Shown here piece by piece: positions 1-5,731 of a DNA stretch of 6,543 nt. The position numbers were made by a program, and so were the translations under genes. The stretch is from Thermoplasmata archaeon (GTDB taxonomy: Archaea; Thermoplasmatota; Thermoplasmata; UBA10834): positions 1 through 6,543 of the forward strand of contig JALHSX010000126.1 of the NCBI GenBank assembly GCA_022865445.1. Reading direction: 5' to 3'. Every line of letters begins with the position of its first letter. Position 1 is the stretch's first letter. Under the pieces are notes generated by a model. The model was not told where the DNA came from and did no database searches. It worked only from the letters and a program-made list of their open reading frames with translations.

Positions 1-1326
1 AGCGTCGAGCTCGACTTTTTTAGAGACTGCATCTATTGCCCCCCAAAATCCTGGTGTCGTTATCTCGAGGGTGCATTTCTTTGCGGGGCCTGCGAGTTCG
101 CCGTCCTTGACGAAGTATGCTTCCCTTGAAACGTACTTCTGATTGTATCTCTTGTCGTCGATGTTCCACTCAGTGAATGAGCGCATCAGAACGCCATCCT
201 TCACAGAACCTATGAGCTCGTCCTCCTGGAAATCTCCGGGAGCCACGAATGTATTGGCCATACGCGCAATTGGCTCTCTTAGATAGTATTCCGATCGAGA
301 AGACCCGTTGCTCTTCAGATTCATTCGCGAGGCTGTCTCCCGGTTCTGAAGGAATTCATTGATCAGCCCTTCCTTGTAGAGGTGCCTGGGTCGCGCCTTG
401 ACGCCTTCCTGGTCATACAAGTAGTATCCGTATGAGCCTGGGACCGTTGGATCGTCAATCACAGTGGCGTACTTTGACCCAATCTTCTTGCCAATCATGT
501 CCGGCGATACGAAGGACCTGCCGGCCTGCGACATCTCTCTTCCCAGGATCCTGTCAGCCTCCATGGGATGGCCGCATGACTCGTGTGCTGCGATGCCCGT
601 TACCTCGGATCCACACACAAGGTCGTATACGCCTGGCTTGAGCATCTTGCCGTGATCGATCTGGTTCTTGAGCATCCGCATTTCAGCTGGCAAGACTCGC
701 CCTAGATCCCACTCATCGACCTTCTCCCACCCGCCGCTAGCTCCCCACTCCCTGAGGCTCATGGCAAGCTCGCCCTTCGAAGATACCATGTTGGAGGCCT
801 CGATGACCACTCTCGGGATGAAAGAACGGATGCGTGAGCCCTCCGAGTTCGCAAAGAAACCTCCGATTTCGTAATCTATGAGCTCGTAGTATCGGCCCTG
901 AACCTTGACGCCCGTCTTGGCAACAAGCGAATCCAATTCCCTCAGAAACGCAAGCTTGTCTTCGGTCGTGACATCGATGAGACTGCGCTTCTGAGAGACC
1001 GCCCAAGTTGTCCGAACGGGTTGTTCTGAGGACATAGTGACTGGGGATTTCCTCTTGCCACCCTTGGCCAGCCTGAGCGCCTGCTTGGCAAGTCTCGCGC
1101 CCTCAACTCTTGATACGCGATTGCTGCTGGCGAAGCCGATCCCAGTGGGAAGGACGACGCGAACATTCATGCCAGAGTCCTCTAACGAATTCAGGCCGCT
1201 CACCTGGGAGGACTTGACAGCTAGACCTCTCATGTTCCTCTCCTCCAATCTGACCTCTGCAAGCAGAACAGTCGCCTTCGACCCGATCGCTCTGAGCGTC
1301 GCCTCAGCAACATCCTCATCCAACAT
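1..1326 (-). CDS. tldD: TldD-family metalloprotease (C-terminus cut by window edge)
   Basis: Zinc metallopeptidase of the TldD/PmbA (U62) family. In known systems TldD pairs with the inactive-looking partner TldE/PmbA to degrade unfolded or modified peptides in the cytoplasm. The minus-strand reading frame is open from the start codon to base 1, giving 442 visible residues. The zinc-binding HExxxH motif reads HESCGH at residues 248-253 (bases 568-585), so this is the catalytic TldD type and not PmbA. Other family blocks follow: ATVIDDPTVPGSYGYYLYD, then DQEGV, then a late RMANTF..PGD block. The last part, including the usual GTCGK-like segment, lies outside, probably some 40 residues. I chose ATG at 1326 (MLDEDVAEATL) over ATG at 1350 because a TATA-like box lies only 13 bases before 1350 but 37 before 1326, leaving a short leader with an AAGG sequence. 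A partner pmbA/tldE gene might lie further left; this cannot be seen. Confidence 0.93.
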   Translation of the reverse strand, partial: MLDEDVAEATLRAIGSKATVLLAEVRLEERNMRGLAVKSSQVSGLNSLEDSGMNVRVVLPTGIGFASSNRVSRVEGARLAKQALRLAKGGKRKSPVTMSSEQPVRTTWAVSQKRSLIDVTTEDKLAFLRELDSLVAKTGVKVQGRYYELIDYEIGGFFANSEGSRIRSFIPRVVIEASNMVSSKGELAMSLREWGASGGWEKVDEWDLGRVLPAEMRMLKNQIDHGKMLKPGVYDLVCGSEVTGIAAHESCGHPMEADRILGREMSQAGRSFVSPDMIGKKIGSKYATVIDDPTVPGSYGYYLYDQEGVKARPRHLYKEGLINEFLQNRETASRMNLKSNGSSRSEYYLREPIARMANTFVAPGDFQEDELIGSVKDGVLMRSFTEWNIDDKRYNQKYVSREAYFVKDGELAGPAKKCTLEITTPGFWGAIDAVSKKVELDA

Positions 1327-1360
1327 CGGTATGCCTTCTTCGCGACGCATGAACGAGACA

Positions 1361-1370
1361 CATATTAAAA
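1361..1370 (-). promoter_or_regulatory. TATA box (BoxA) for tldD
   Basis: The minus strand reads TTTTAATATG here, the same TTTAATA core that precedes nnr. A start site about 23-25 bases downstream would fall near 1340, giving a leader of roughly 14 bases before ATG 1326. The box is nearly symmetric, so it could also serve srp19 on the plus strand with a leader of about 55 bases. Assigned by position and AT-richness only. Confidence 0.5.
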
Positions 1371-1383
1371 GTAGACCCGACTG

Positions 1384-1397
1384 CGCAAGGGCTTGCG
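1384..1397. repeat. Perfect inverted repeat between divergent tldD and srp19
   Basis: CGCAAG, two bases (GG), then CTTGCG form a perfect 6-2-6 inverted repeat. It sits in the 97-base gap between the divergent tldD and srp19 starts, just upstream of the tldD TATA box. The position would suit an operator or a weak hairpin, but a repeat this short can arise by chance in GC-rich DNA. Confidence 0.3.
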
Positions 1398-1436
1398 ACC
1401 GACAAGGTTAGATAGAGGCGCTTCGTTCGCAAAGTC

Positions 1437-1440
1437 GAGG
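1437..1440 (+). promoter_or_regulatory. Shine-Dalgarno site for srp19
   Basis: GAGG ends 7 bases before ATG 1448, a normal spacing, and so supports that start over the in-frame ATG two codons later at 1454. It implies a leadered mRNA, unlike nnr and the DUF2148 gene, which appear leaderless. A weak TTAGATA box at 1408-1414 would put transcription start right at this site, so the true promoter may lie further upstream. Confidence 0.5.
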
Positions 1441-1447
1441 CCAATAG

Positions 1448-1747
1448 ATGGCTATGGACCCCGAGAAGGCTATCGTGCTCTATCCTGCCTATTTTGACAT
1501 CCGTCTGAGCAGAGCTAAAGGGCGGAGGGTCGCGAAGAAGGATGCGATCGAAGCTCCCAGTGCGCAGATGCTCTTCTCGGCAGCGAAATCTCTGAATCTC
1601 GACTGCATACTCGAGCTCGAGAAGAGTCACCCCAGGTTCTGGTATCGCTCGGGCGGCAGGGTGCTTGTGGAACCGAAACTGGACAAGCCGCAGCTCATGG
1701 TCAAGGTTGCTCAGAAGCTGAAGACCACTCCGCGCGACAAAGAATGA
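1448..1747 (+). CDS. srp19: Signal recognition particle 19 kDa protein (SRP19)
   Basis: RNA-binding subunit of the archaeal signal recognition particle. In known archaeal systems it binds the tips of helices 6 and 8 of 7S RNA and prepares the RNA for SRP54, which targets secretory and membrane proteins to the translocon. The 99-residue protein carries the two family blocks. The first is LYPAYFDIRLSRAKGRRV at about residues 11-28 (family pattern: YPAYiD, then S..eGRrV, followed by a K-rich turn). The second is HPRFWYRSGGRVLVE at about 61-75 (family pattern: pr.w...GRV.V). The length is typical of archaeal SRP19, shorter than eukaryotic Sec65. It is basic throughout, as expected for an RNA binder. 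It diverges from tldD and ends 2 bases before the convergent DUF211 gene. No 7S RNA gene is evident in the window. Confidence 0.95.
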   Translation: MAMDPEKAIVLYPAYFDIRLSRAKGRRVAKKDAIEAPSAQMLFSAAKSLNLDCILELEKSHPRFWYRSGGRVLVEPKLDKPQLMVKVAQKLKTTPRDKE

Positions 1748-1749
1748 GC

Positions 1750-2040
1750 CTACCTGTCTTGGGGCGTCTCGACCTCTTCTACGAGTTTCTTGCCCGCGGA
1801 GACGCTGTCGACGGAGTGTATCACTCCGCCGCAATCGGATATGGTCTCCTCGACGCTCTCGAAATCTATCGAGGTCCCCTCTATTGTGATCTTGACGCTC
1901 TCGGTCTCCCTGTCAACTTCCTCGAGAGTGCAGTTGACACCAGAGACACCGTTCAGAACCCCTATCCTTCGCGACATCTCTATGATAGTGGGGTGATGGG
2001 GCTTCAACACGTCCAAAACAAGGCGCTTTATCTCGCTCAC
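1750..2040 (-). CDS. DUF211 family protein (ferredoxin-like fold, function unknown)
   Basis: A 96-residue archaeal DUF211 protein. The hallmark blocks are clear: IKRLVLDVLKPHHPTI at residues 4-19, GVSGVNCTLEEVDRETE at about 31-47, KITIEG at 50-55, and GGVIHSVDSVSAGKKLVEEV at 71-90. Family members have a ferredoxin-like alpha/beta fold and are widespread in archaea, but no biochemical role is established. The protein is acidic overall with no signal peptide or membrane segment, so it is probably cytoplasmic. The start is GTG at 2040, which gives the expected N-terminus; a purine-rich GGGAAAGGG lies just upstream as a poor Shine-Dalgarno match. Its TATA box lies at 2081-2090, giving a leader of about 20 bases. 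The 3' end abuts srp19 tail to tail, so the two transcripts probably overlap. Family assignment is firm; function is not known. Confidence 0.93.
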   Translation of the reverse strand: MSEIKRLVLDVLKPHHPTIIEMSRRIGVLNGVSGVNCTLEEVDRETESVKITIEGTSIDFESVEETISDCGGVIHSVDSVSAGKKLVEEVETPQDR

Positions 2041-2051
2041 TTACCCTTTCC

Positions 2052-2061
2052 CTGCCGGCAG
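2052..2061. repeat. 10-base perfect palindrome at the DUF211 transcription start
   Basis: CTGCCGGCAG reads the same on both strands. It covers the position where transcription of the DUF211 gene should begin, about 21-30 bases downstream of its TATA box, and lies 12 bases before the GTG start. A dimeric repressor bound here would block initiation. There is no second copy elsewhere in the window that I noticed, so this is a positional suggestion only. Confidence 0.3.
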
Positions 2062-2080
2062 TTGGAGTTACGGGGTCTGC

Positions 2081-2090
2081 CTATATATTT
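2081..2090 (-). promoter_or_regulatory. TATA box for the DUF211 gene
   Basis: The minus strand reads AAATATATAG, preceded by a purine-rich GAAAAG that could act as a BRE. This is the strongest TATA-like stretch in the window. Spacing predicts transcription start near 2058-2061 and a leader of about 20 bases before GTG 2040. Confidence 0.6.
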
Positions 2091-2154
2091 CTTTTCAAGA
2101 CTGACGACGACAATATGACGTCTGGCATATTCGAAGACAACCATTCTCGCAGGG

Positions 2155-2161
2155 TTTAATA
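2155..2161 (+). promoter_or_regulatory. TATA box for nnr, leaderless start predicted
   Basis: TTTAATA ends 23 bases before the GTG start codon of nnr. That is the normal archaeal distance from TATA box to transcription start, so the transcript should begin at or within a couple of bases of the start codon. No Shine-Dalgarno sequence precedes the GTG, which agrees with leaderless translation. Confidence 0.6.
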
Positions 2162-2183
2162 GCGGACGAATCAATCCGACGCC

Positions 2184-3620
2184 GTGGCAAGGTCAGCGAT
2201 TCCTCCGGAGGAAGTCAAGGTTCTGGACATCAACGCGTCCTACCTTGGGGTGAGAACAATCACCTTGATGGAGAACGCAGGAGCAGCAGTCGCGGAATAC
2301 GTCCTGAGCATCTGCAAGCCGGATGCGAAAGTGGCCGTTCTGTGTGGGAAGGGCAACAACGGGGGAGACGGGTTTGTCGCAGCCAGACATCTGGCGAAGG
2401 CAGTCCGCGCCGAATCCTACCTGGCAGAACCACACGAGGAAATCACCAGCGACATCGCGAGGGTCAACATGGAGAGGGCCAAGGACACGATCAGACCGCT
2501 CGAACACTTCCACCCTGGGCAGTATGAGATCATAGTCGATGCTCTGCTGGGCGTGGGTCTGCAAGGAAGACCCAGGGACCCCTACTCTAAGTTCATCAAG
2601 ACCGTCAATCAGTCCCGGAGGACCATTGTCTCGGTCGACGTGCCTTCCGGATGGCCCTCAGACCTTCAAGTGAGACCGACGGCGACAGTGGCTCTCCACG
2701 CTCCGAAGCTTGGCATGAACCCGCACAACTCCGGCAAGATCATCGTGAAGGACATCGGGATCCCGAAGGAGGCTGAGACCTACTGCGGACCAGGTGACTT
2801 TGCTCTCATCCCGAGAAGGAAGAAGGATGCCCACAAAGGCGACGCTGGGAGGATCCTCGTGATCGGCGGAGGACCATACGCTGGAGCTCCTGCGTTCACG
2901 GGCATGGCGGCGATGAGAGCCGGCGCCGACCTGACCTTTGTCGCTACCCCTGAGCCTGCCGCCCTTCCGGTTTCCATATACTCTCCCAACATCATTGTCA
3001 AGCCCTTGAAGGGAGAGACACTCTCGGAAGAGCACGTCGACTACCTCGTCGATTTCGCGAGGGGGATGGACGTTGTGGCCATCGGCCCGGGATTGGGCAG
3101 CGCTAAGGAGACCATCTCCGCAGTTCAGGACATAATATCGAGGGTGAGCACGCCTTTGGTGATCGATGCGGATGCCATCGTCGCCTGCGGTGACAGGCCT
3201 GGGATACTCAAGAAGAAATCTGGAGTGATCACTCCTCACGCTGGCGAGTTCAAGAAGCTGACCGGCAAGACCGTTCACCCCGACGACCAAGAAAAGAGGG
3301 GAGAGGCGGTGAGAGAGGCTGCGTCGAGATTCAAGATGACCATTCTTCTCAAGGGCCCGACAGACGTGATAAGCGACGGGAGATTCGTCAAATTGAATAG
3401 AGTCCACAACGACGCAATGACAGTAGGGGGCACCGGGGACGTGGTCACTGGCATCGTCGCTTCCGTACTTGCCCAGAACGCGACTCCGTTCGCCGCCGCA
3501 AGGGTCGGTGCATTCACAGCGGGGGTCGCCGGCAACCTCGCGTTCGAGGAGAAGAGCTACGGCCTTCTGGCCACTGACGTGATTGAGAAGATACCTTTCG
3601 TCCTCCGCAGATACTTGTGA
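2184..3620 (+). CDS. nnr: Bifunctional NAD(P)H-hydrate epimerase / ADP-dependent dehydratase
   Basis: Metabolite-repair enzyme that restores NADH and NADPH damaged by hydration. The N-terminal YjeF_N half interconverts R- and S-NAD(P)HX, and the C-terminal ribokinase-like half dehydrates S-NAD(P)HX at the expense of a nucleotide (ADP in prokaryotic members). The 478-residue length matches the fused bacterial/archaeal form. Epimerase motifs: LMENAG at 28-33, CGKGNNGGDGFVAARHL at 54-70, VDALLGVGLQG at 118-128, VDVPSGW at 151-157. Dehydratase motifs: HKGDAGRILVIGGGPYAG at 217-234, GPGLG at 301-305, VIDADA at 326-331, PHAGEF at 351-356, LKGPTDVI at 389-396, and GGTGD at 415-419, whose Asp419 is the expected catalytic base. 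Both halves look intact. The GTG start is set by a TATA box 23 bases upstream. The next gene begins 21 bases after the stop, probably in the same transcript. Confidence 0.97.
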   Translation: MARSAIPPEEVKVLDINASYLGVRTITLMENAGAAVAEYVLSICKPDAKVAVLCGKGNNGGDGFVAARHLAKAVRAESYLAEPHEEITSDIARVNMERAKDTIRPLEHFHPGQYEIIVDALLGVGLQGRPRDPYSKFIKTVNQSRRTIVSVDVPSGWPSDLQVRPTATVALHAPKLGMNPHNSGKIIVKDIGIPKEAETYCGPGDFALIPRRKKDAHKGDAGRILVIGGGPYAGAPAFTGMAAMRAGADLTFVATPEPAALPVSIYSPNIIVKPLKGETLSEEHVDYLVDFARGMDVVAIGPGLGSAKETISAVQDIISRVSTPLVIDADAIVACGDRPGILKKKSGVITPHAGEFKKLTGKTVHPDDQEKRGEAVREAASRFKMTILLKGPTDVISDGRFVKLNRVHNDAMTVGGTGDVVTGIVASVLAQNATPFAAARVGAFTAGVAGNLAFEEKSYGLLATDVIEKIPFVLRRYL

Positions 3621-3629
3621 GAGGCCAGC

Positions 3630-3634
3630 GGAGG
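3630..3634 (+). promoter_or_regulatory. Shine-Dalgarno site inside the nnr unit
   Basis: GGAGG lies 7 bases before ATG 3642 in the 21-base gap after nnr. It fixes the start of the phosphoesterase. It also fits translation from a downstream position in a shared mRNA, in contrast to the leaderless first gene. Confidence 0.7.
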
Positions 3635-3641
3635 ACCGAGT

Positions 3642-4319
3642 ATGAAATTGGCGATCGTCGCAGACATCCACTCGAATCTCCAAGCGCTCAAGGCAGTGAT
3701 GAGGGAGATAGAAGGCGCGAAGATCGACCAAGTGGTCTACGCCGGAGACATCGTTGGGTACGGAGCGAACCCAAACGAGTGCTGCCATATCGTCGGAGAT
3801 GCGGCTGCACACGCAGTCCTGGGCAATCACGAGATCTCGGCTCTCACGAAGGATACGACAGGGATGAATCCACATGCGGCCGCGGCATCTCGATGGACCG
3901 CCGCGGCCTTGGAAGAAGGATCTCAGAAATTCCTCAGGTCTCTTGAGATCGAATCGAAGTTCGAGGCTGGCGACATGAAAGTCGCCATGTACCACGGCTC
4001 GGTCGGGAGCGCGACCGAATACGTTTTCGAAGATGAGATCAATGAAGATATCGTGAGAAGCTCTGGCTGCGACCTTCTCATTCTCGGGCACACTCATATG
4101 CCATATGTGAAGGATTTCGGCTCAATGATGGCAATAAACCCGGGTTCTGTAGGGCAACCGCGAGACGGAGATCCCAGAGCGAGTTTCGCGGTTCTCGATA
4201 CGGACAGAAGGAACTGCATTGTCAGAAGAGCCGGCTACGACATTGGTGGCGCTTCGGAGGCGATACTTGCCGCCGGACTGCCCAGGTTGCTGGCAGACAG
4301 GCTTTTCCTTGGCAGATAG
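3642..4319 (+). CDS. Metallophosphoesterase, YfcE/MJ0936-like (Metallophos_2)
   Basis: Calcineurin-like phosphoesterase of 225 residues, predicted cytoplasmic, using two metal ions to hydrolyse a phosphoester. All ligand motifs are present: D8-x-H10 (VADIHSN), G35-D36 (YAGDIVGYG), G61-N62-H63-E (LGNHE), H118 (YHGS) and G149-H150-T-H152 (LGHTHMP), followed by NPGSVGQPRDGDPRASFAVLD, typical of this branch. The GDIVGYGANPNE block points to the group often annotated as ApaH-like or serine/threonine phosphatase-like; the closest archaeal reference type is MJ0936. The true substrate cannot be read from the sequence. About 35 residues follow the core domain (from about 190) and carry an Ala/Leu/Gly-rich helix-like end that I do not recognise. 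It lies 21 bases after nnr with a good Shine-Dalgarno site, so cotranscription is likely. A role linked to nucleotide or NAD repair is only a guess from position. Confidence 0.93.
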   Translation: MKLAIVADIHSNLQALKAVMREIEGAKIDQVVYAGDIVGYGANPNECCHIVGDAAAHAVLGNHEISALTKDTTGMNPHAAAASRWTAAALEEGSQKFLRSLEIESKFEAGDMKVAMYHGSVGSATEYVFEDEINEDIVRSSGCDLLILGHTHMPYVKDFGSMMAINPGSVGQPRDGDPRASFAVLDTDRRNCIVRRAGYDIGGASEAILAAGLPRLLADRLFLGR

Positions 4320-4327
4320 GGAATCAC

Positions 4328-4334
4328 ATTTATC
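4328..4334 (+). promoter_or_regulatory. TATA-like box for the second phosphoesterase
   Basis: ATTTATC ends 24 bases before GTG 4358, the same spacing seen for nnr and the DUF2148 gene. No Shine-Dalgarno match stands before that GTG, so a leaderless transcript is predicted. This would separate the gene from the nnr unit even though only 38 bases part it from the preceding stop. The box itself is a weaker match than the others. Confidence 0.45.
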
Positions 4335-4357
4335 TCCATGTCACAGTATAGAGAACC

Positions 4358-5098
4358 GTGAACCTGGAACCAGTCCCTGATCTTCCCGCACTTGTCATCG
4401 AGGGGCAGAGGAAATGGGTGTGCGTTTCCGATCTTCATCTTGGAATAGAGGCGCAGCTCAGGCGTGCCGGGTTCAACATTCCTTCTCAGGCTCCAAAGAT
4501 GCTCTCGAGCCTTGAGTCGCTCGCATCCCATGGAGACAATCTCCTGATACTCGGCGATGTCAAGCACAAGATACCTTCGGTGAGCTACCGGGAAGACAGA
4601 GAGATTCCTCCGTTTCTAGAGACTCTCCTCAGAAGGTACAGGAATGTGACGATCGTCGCAGGCAACCATGATGGCGGACTATCCGCGATTCTTCCAGCTG
4701 GAGTCCAAGCGGTTGCCGGACGAGGTTTGAAATTGGATGACGTAGGTGTCTGTCACGGTCACGTCTGGCCTGCCGAAGAGACGATGAGCGGGTCCAAGCT
4801 AGTCATGGGACACATCCATCCTTCGGTTCTGCTCACGGACACCCTGGGGACAAAGAGCAACGAGAAGTGCTGGGTGAGGGCGGGATTCAGAAGGAAACAA
4901 GTCCTAGAGAAGTACCCAAGCTGCCCAAACGAGCTCGTTGTGGTGCCCGCATTCAATCCCCTCTTGACAGGTACACCGGTGAACAGGGCGAGCAGTGCGA
5001 GACTGGGGCCGATTTTCAGAAACGCATTGGTCGATGAAGGAAGCCTCGTGGTGTATCTTCTTGACGGAACGAACTTGGGGCCTCCGCCAAGAAAGTGA
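4358..5098 (+). CDS. Archaeal ICC-like / SbcD-Mre11-related phosphoesterase
   Basis: Calcineurin-like metallophosphoesterase of 246 residues, of the archaeal group annotated as SbcD-related or ICC-like (COG1407 type). Ligand motifs: D25-L-H27-L-G (VSDLHLGIEAQLRRAG), G66-D67-V-K-H70 (LILGDVKHKIP), G102-N103-H104-D105 (AGNHDGG), H133-G-H135 (VCHGHVWP) and G151-H152-I-H154-P (MGHIHPSV). The LGDVKH block and the GNHDGG block are characteristic of this group. The C-terminal part (about 165-246) has a conserved-looking VVVPAFNPLLTGTPVN stretch near 194-209, also typical. Its sequence is clearly not a duplicate of the preceding phosphoesterase; the two belong to different subfamilies. It lacks the extra capping and dimerisation regions of true Mre11/SbcD and there is no Rad50/SbcC gene here, so a nuclease role is not supported. 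The cellular substrate is unknown. The start is GTG, inferred to be leaderless; it converges with the DUF2148 gene. Confidence 0.92.
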   Translation: MNLEPVPDLPALVIEGQRKWVCVSDLHLGIEAQLRRAGFNIPSQAPKMLSSLESLASHGDNLLILGDVKHKIPSVSYREDREIPPFLETLLRRYRNVTIVAGNHDGGLSAILPAGVQAVAGRGLKLDDVGVCHGHVWPAEETMSGSKLVMGHIHPSVLLTDTLGTKSNEKCWVRAGFRRKQVLEKYPSCPNELVVVPAFNPLLTGTPVNRASSARLGPIFRNALVDEGSLVVYLLDGTNLGPPPRK

Positions 5099-5132
5099 GA
5101 AGAAGAGTGCGTAACTCCTGAACGAGCGCGCT

Positions 5133-5666
5133 TCACTTCGTCGGTCTGTCAAAGAAGATGCTCTTGCCCGTCGCCGAGAGCGGAATTCCATGCATGATGT
5201 TGGATTTCCCCACCTTCAGGCGCCTGGTGGCGACACCTATCCTGTACATGATCCTGTTGTCCACATTGAGTTCCGAGGCCATCTTGGCGGCTGACCCCAG
5301 TGCGATTCCGAGATCGAGTAGTCTCACTCCGCAATTGGGGCCCTGGAAATCTCCGGTGAGAGCTTTGGTGTTGAACTCCTCGCAACTCGCATAGCCGCAT
5401 GCTCCGCAGTTCAATCCCAGGCCCTTGTGAGGCAAGAGGCCGATGAGAATGACCGCATCGGAATCGAGGACGTTCTTCCCATCCCGCTCGAAGCCAGAGA
5501 CGCCTCGCTCCTTCCCAATCTGGATCATCTCGTTGCCAACCGTGATCCTTTCCGAATCTGACATCGTGATGATCTCGATGAAATCCTGGCCGGCTGCTTT
5601 CGGGGCGGTCCTAGCCGCAACCGCCATGAGCTCGCTCACGAACTTCACAGTGTCCTTGATCGTCAT
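5133..5666 (-). CDS. DUF2148 ferredoxin-domain iron-sulfur protein
   Basis: A 177-residue protein of the DUF2148 family (COG4739, uncharacterised proteins with a ferredoxin domain). The key block GLNCGACGYASCEEFN contains Cys87, Cys90 and Cys95, and Cys112 follows in GPNCGVRLLDLG, a CxxCx4Cx16C set able to hold one 4Fe-4S cluster. The N-terminal half (MTIKDTVKFVSELMAVAARTAPKAAG) and the later IALGSAAKMASELNVDNRIMYRIG stretch are typical family helices. No signal peptide or membrane segment is seen, so it is probably soluble. The redox partner and role are unknown in the family as far as I know. The frame stays open upstream to an ATG at 5729. I chose ATG 5666 because a good TATA box ends 24 bases before it and would lie inside the longer reading; the extra 21 residues do not look like family sequence. 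Confidence 0.93.
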   Translation of the reverse strand: MTIKDTVKFVSELMAVAARTAPKAAGQDFIEIITMSDSERITVGNEMIQIGKERGVSGFERDGKNVLDSDAVILIGLLPHKGLGLNCGACGYASCEEFNTKALTGDFQGPNCGVRLLDLGIALGSAAKMASELNVDNRIMYRIGVATRRLKVGKSNIMHGIPLSATGKSIFFDRPTK

Positions 5667-5688
5667 GATGAGTGCATCACGTGTCGGT

Positions 5689-5699
5689 CTTTTATATCC
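5689..5699 (-). promoter_or_regulatory. TATA box for the DUF2148 gene, leaderless start predicted
   Basis: The minus strand reads GGATATAAAAG. The last A of TATAAAA is 24 bases before ATG 5666, so transcription should begin at or one or two bases before the start codon. It lies in the 65-base gap behind the integrase gene, showing that the DUF2148 gene does not depend on integrase transcription. Confidence 0.65.
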
Positions 5700-5731
5700 G
5701 TTGCTGTCTGGGAATTTGGCTTTCAACAAGG

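Noticed and set aside
432..1411. Plus-strand and other-frame minus-strand open frames within the tldD region
   Set aside because: The continuous minus-strand frame encodes a TldD protein with its HExxxH motif; the other frames are low-complexity shadows.
1316..1834. Open minus-strand frame of 172 codons opposite srp19
   Set aside because: It covers srp19 antisense, overlaps the 3' end of the DUF211 gene and the tldD promoter, and shows no domain; srp19 explains the region fully.
2658..4097. Open minus-strand frame of 479 codons spanning parts of nnr and the first phosphoesterase
   Set aside because: It lies antisense to two genes with unmistakable family motifs. Its translation is rich in Arg, Ser, His and Asp-Val runs with no recognisable domain, as expected for a stop-poor antisense frame in GC-rich DNA.
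4096..4108. CATATG repeated with a one-base spacer
   Set aside because: It encodes the conserved residues just after the GHTH motif of the phosphoesterase and is not in a regulatory position.
4358..5098. Reading the second phosphoesterase as a true Mre11/SbcD DNA-repair nuclease
   Set aside because: It lacks the added Mre11 regions and no Rad50/SbcC gene is adjacent; the motifs fit the smaller archaeal ICC-like group.
5099..5132. Possible terminator between the convergent second phosphoesterase and DUF2148 genes
   Set aside because: The 34-base gap shows neither a T-rich run nor a clear hairpin.
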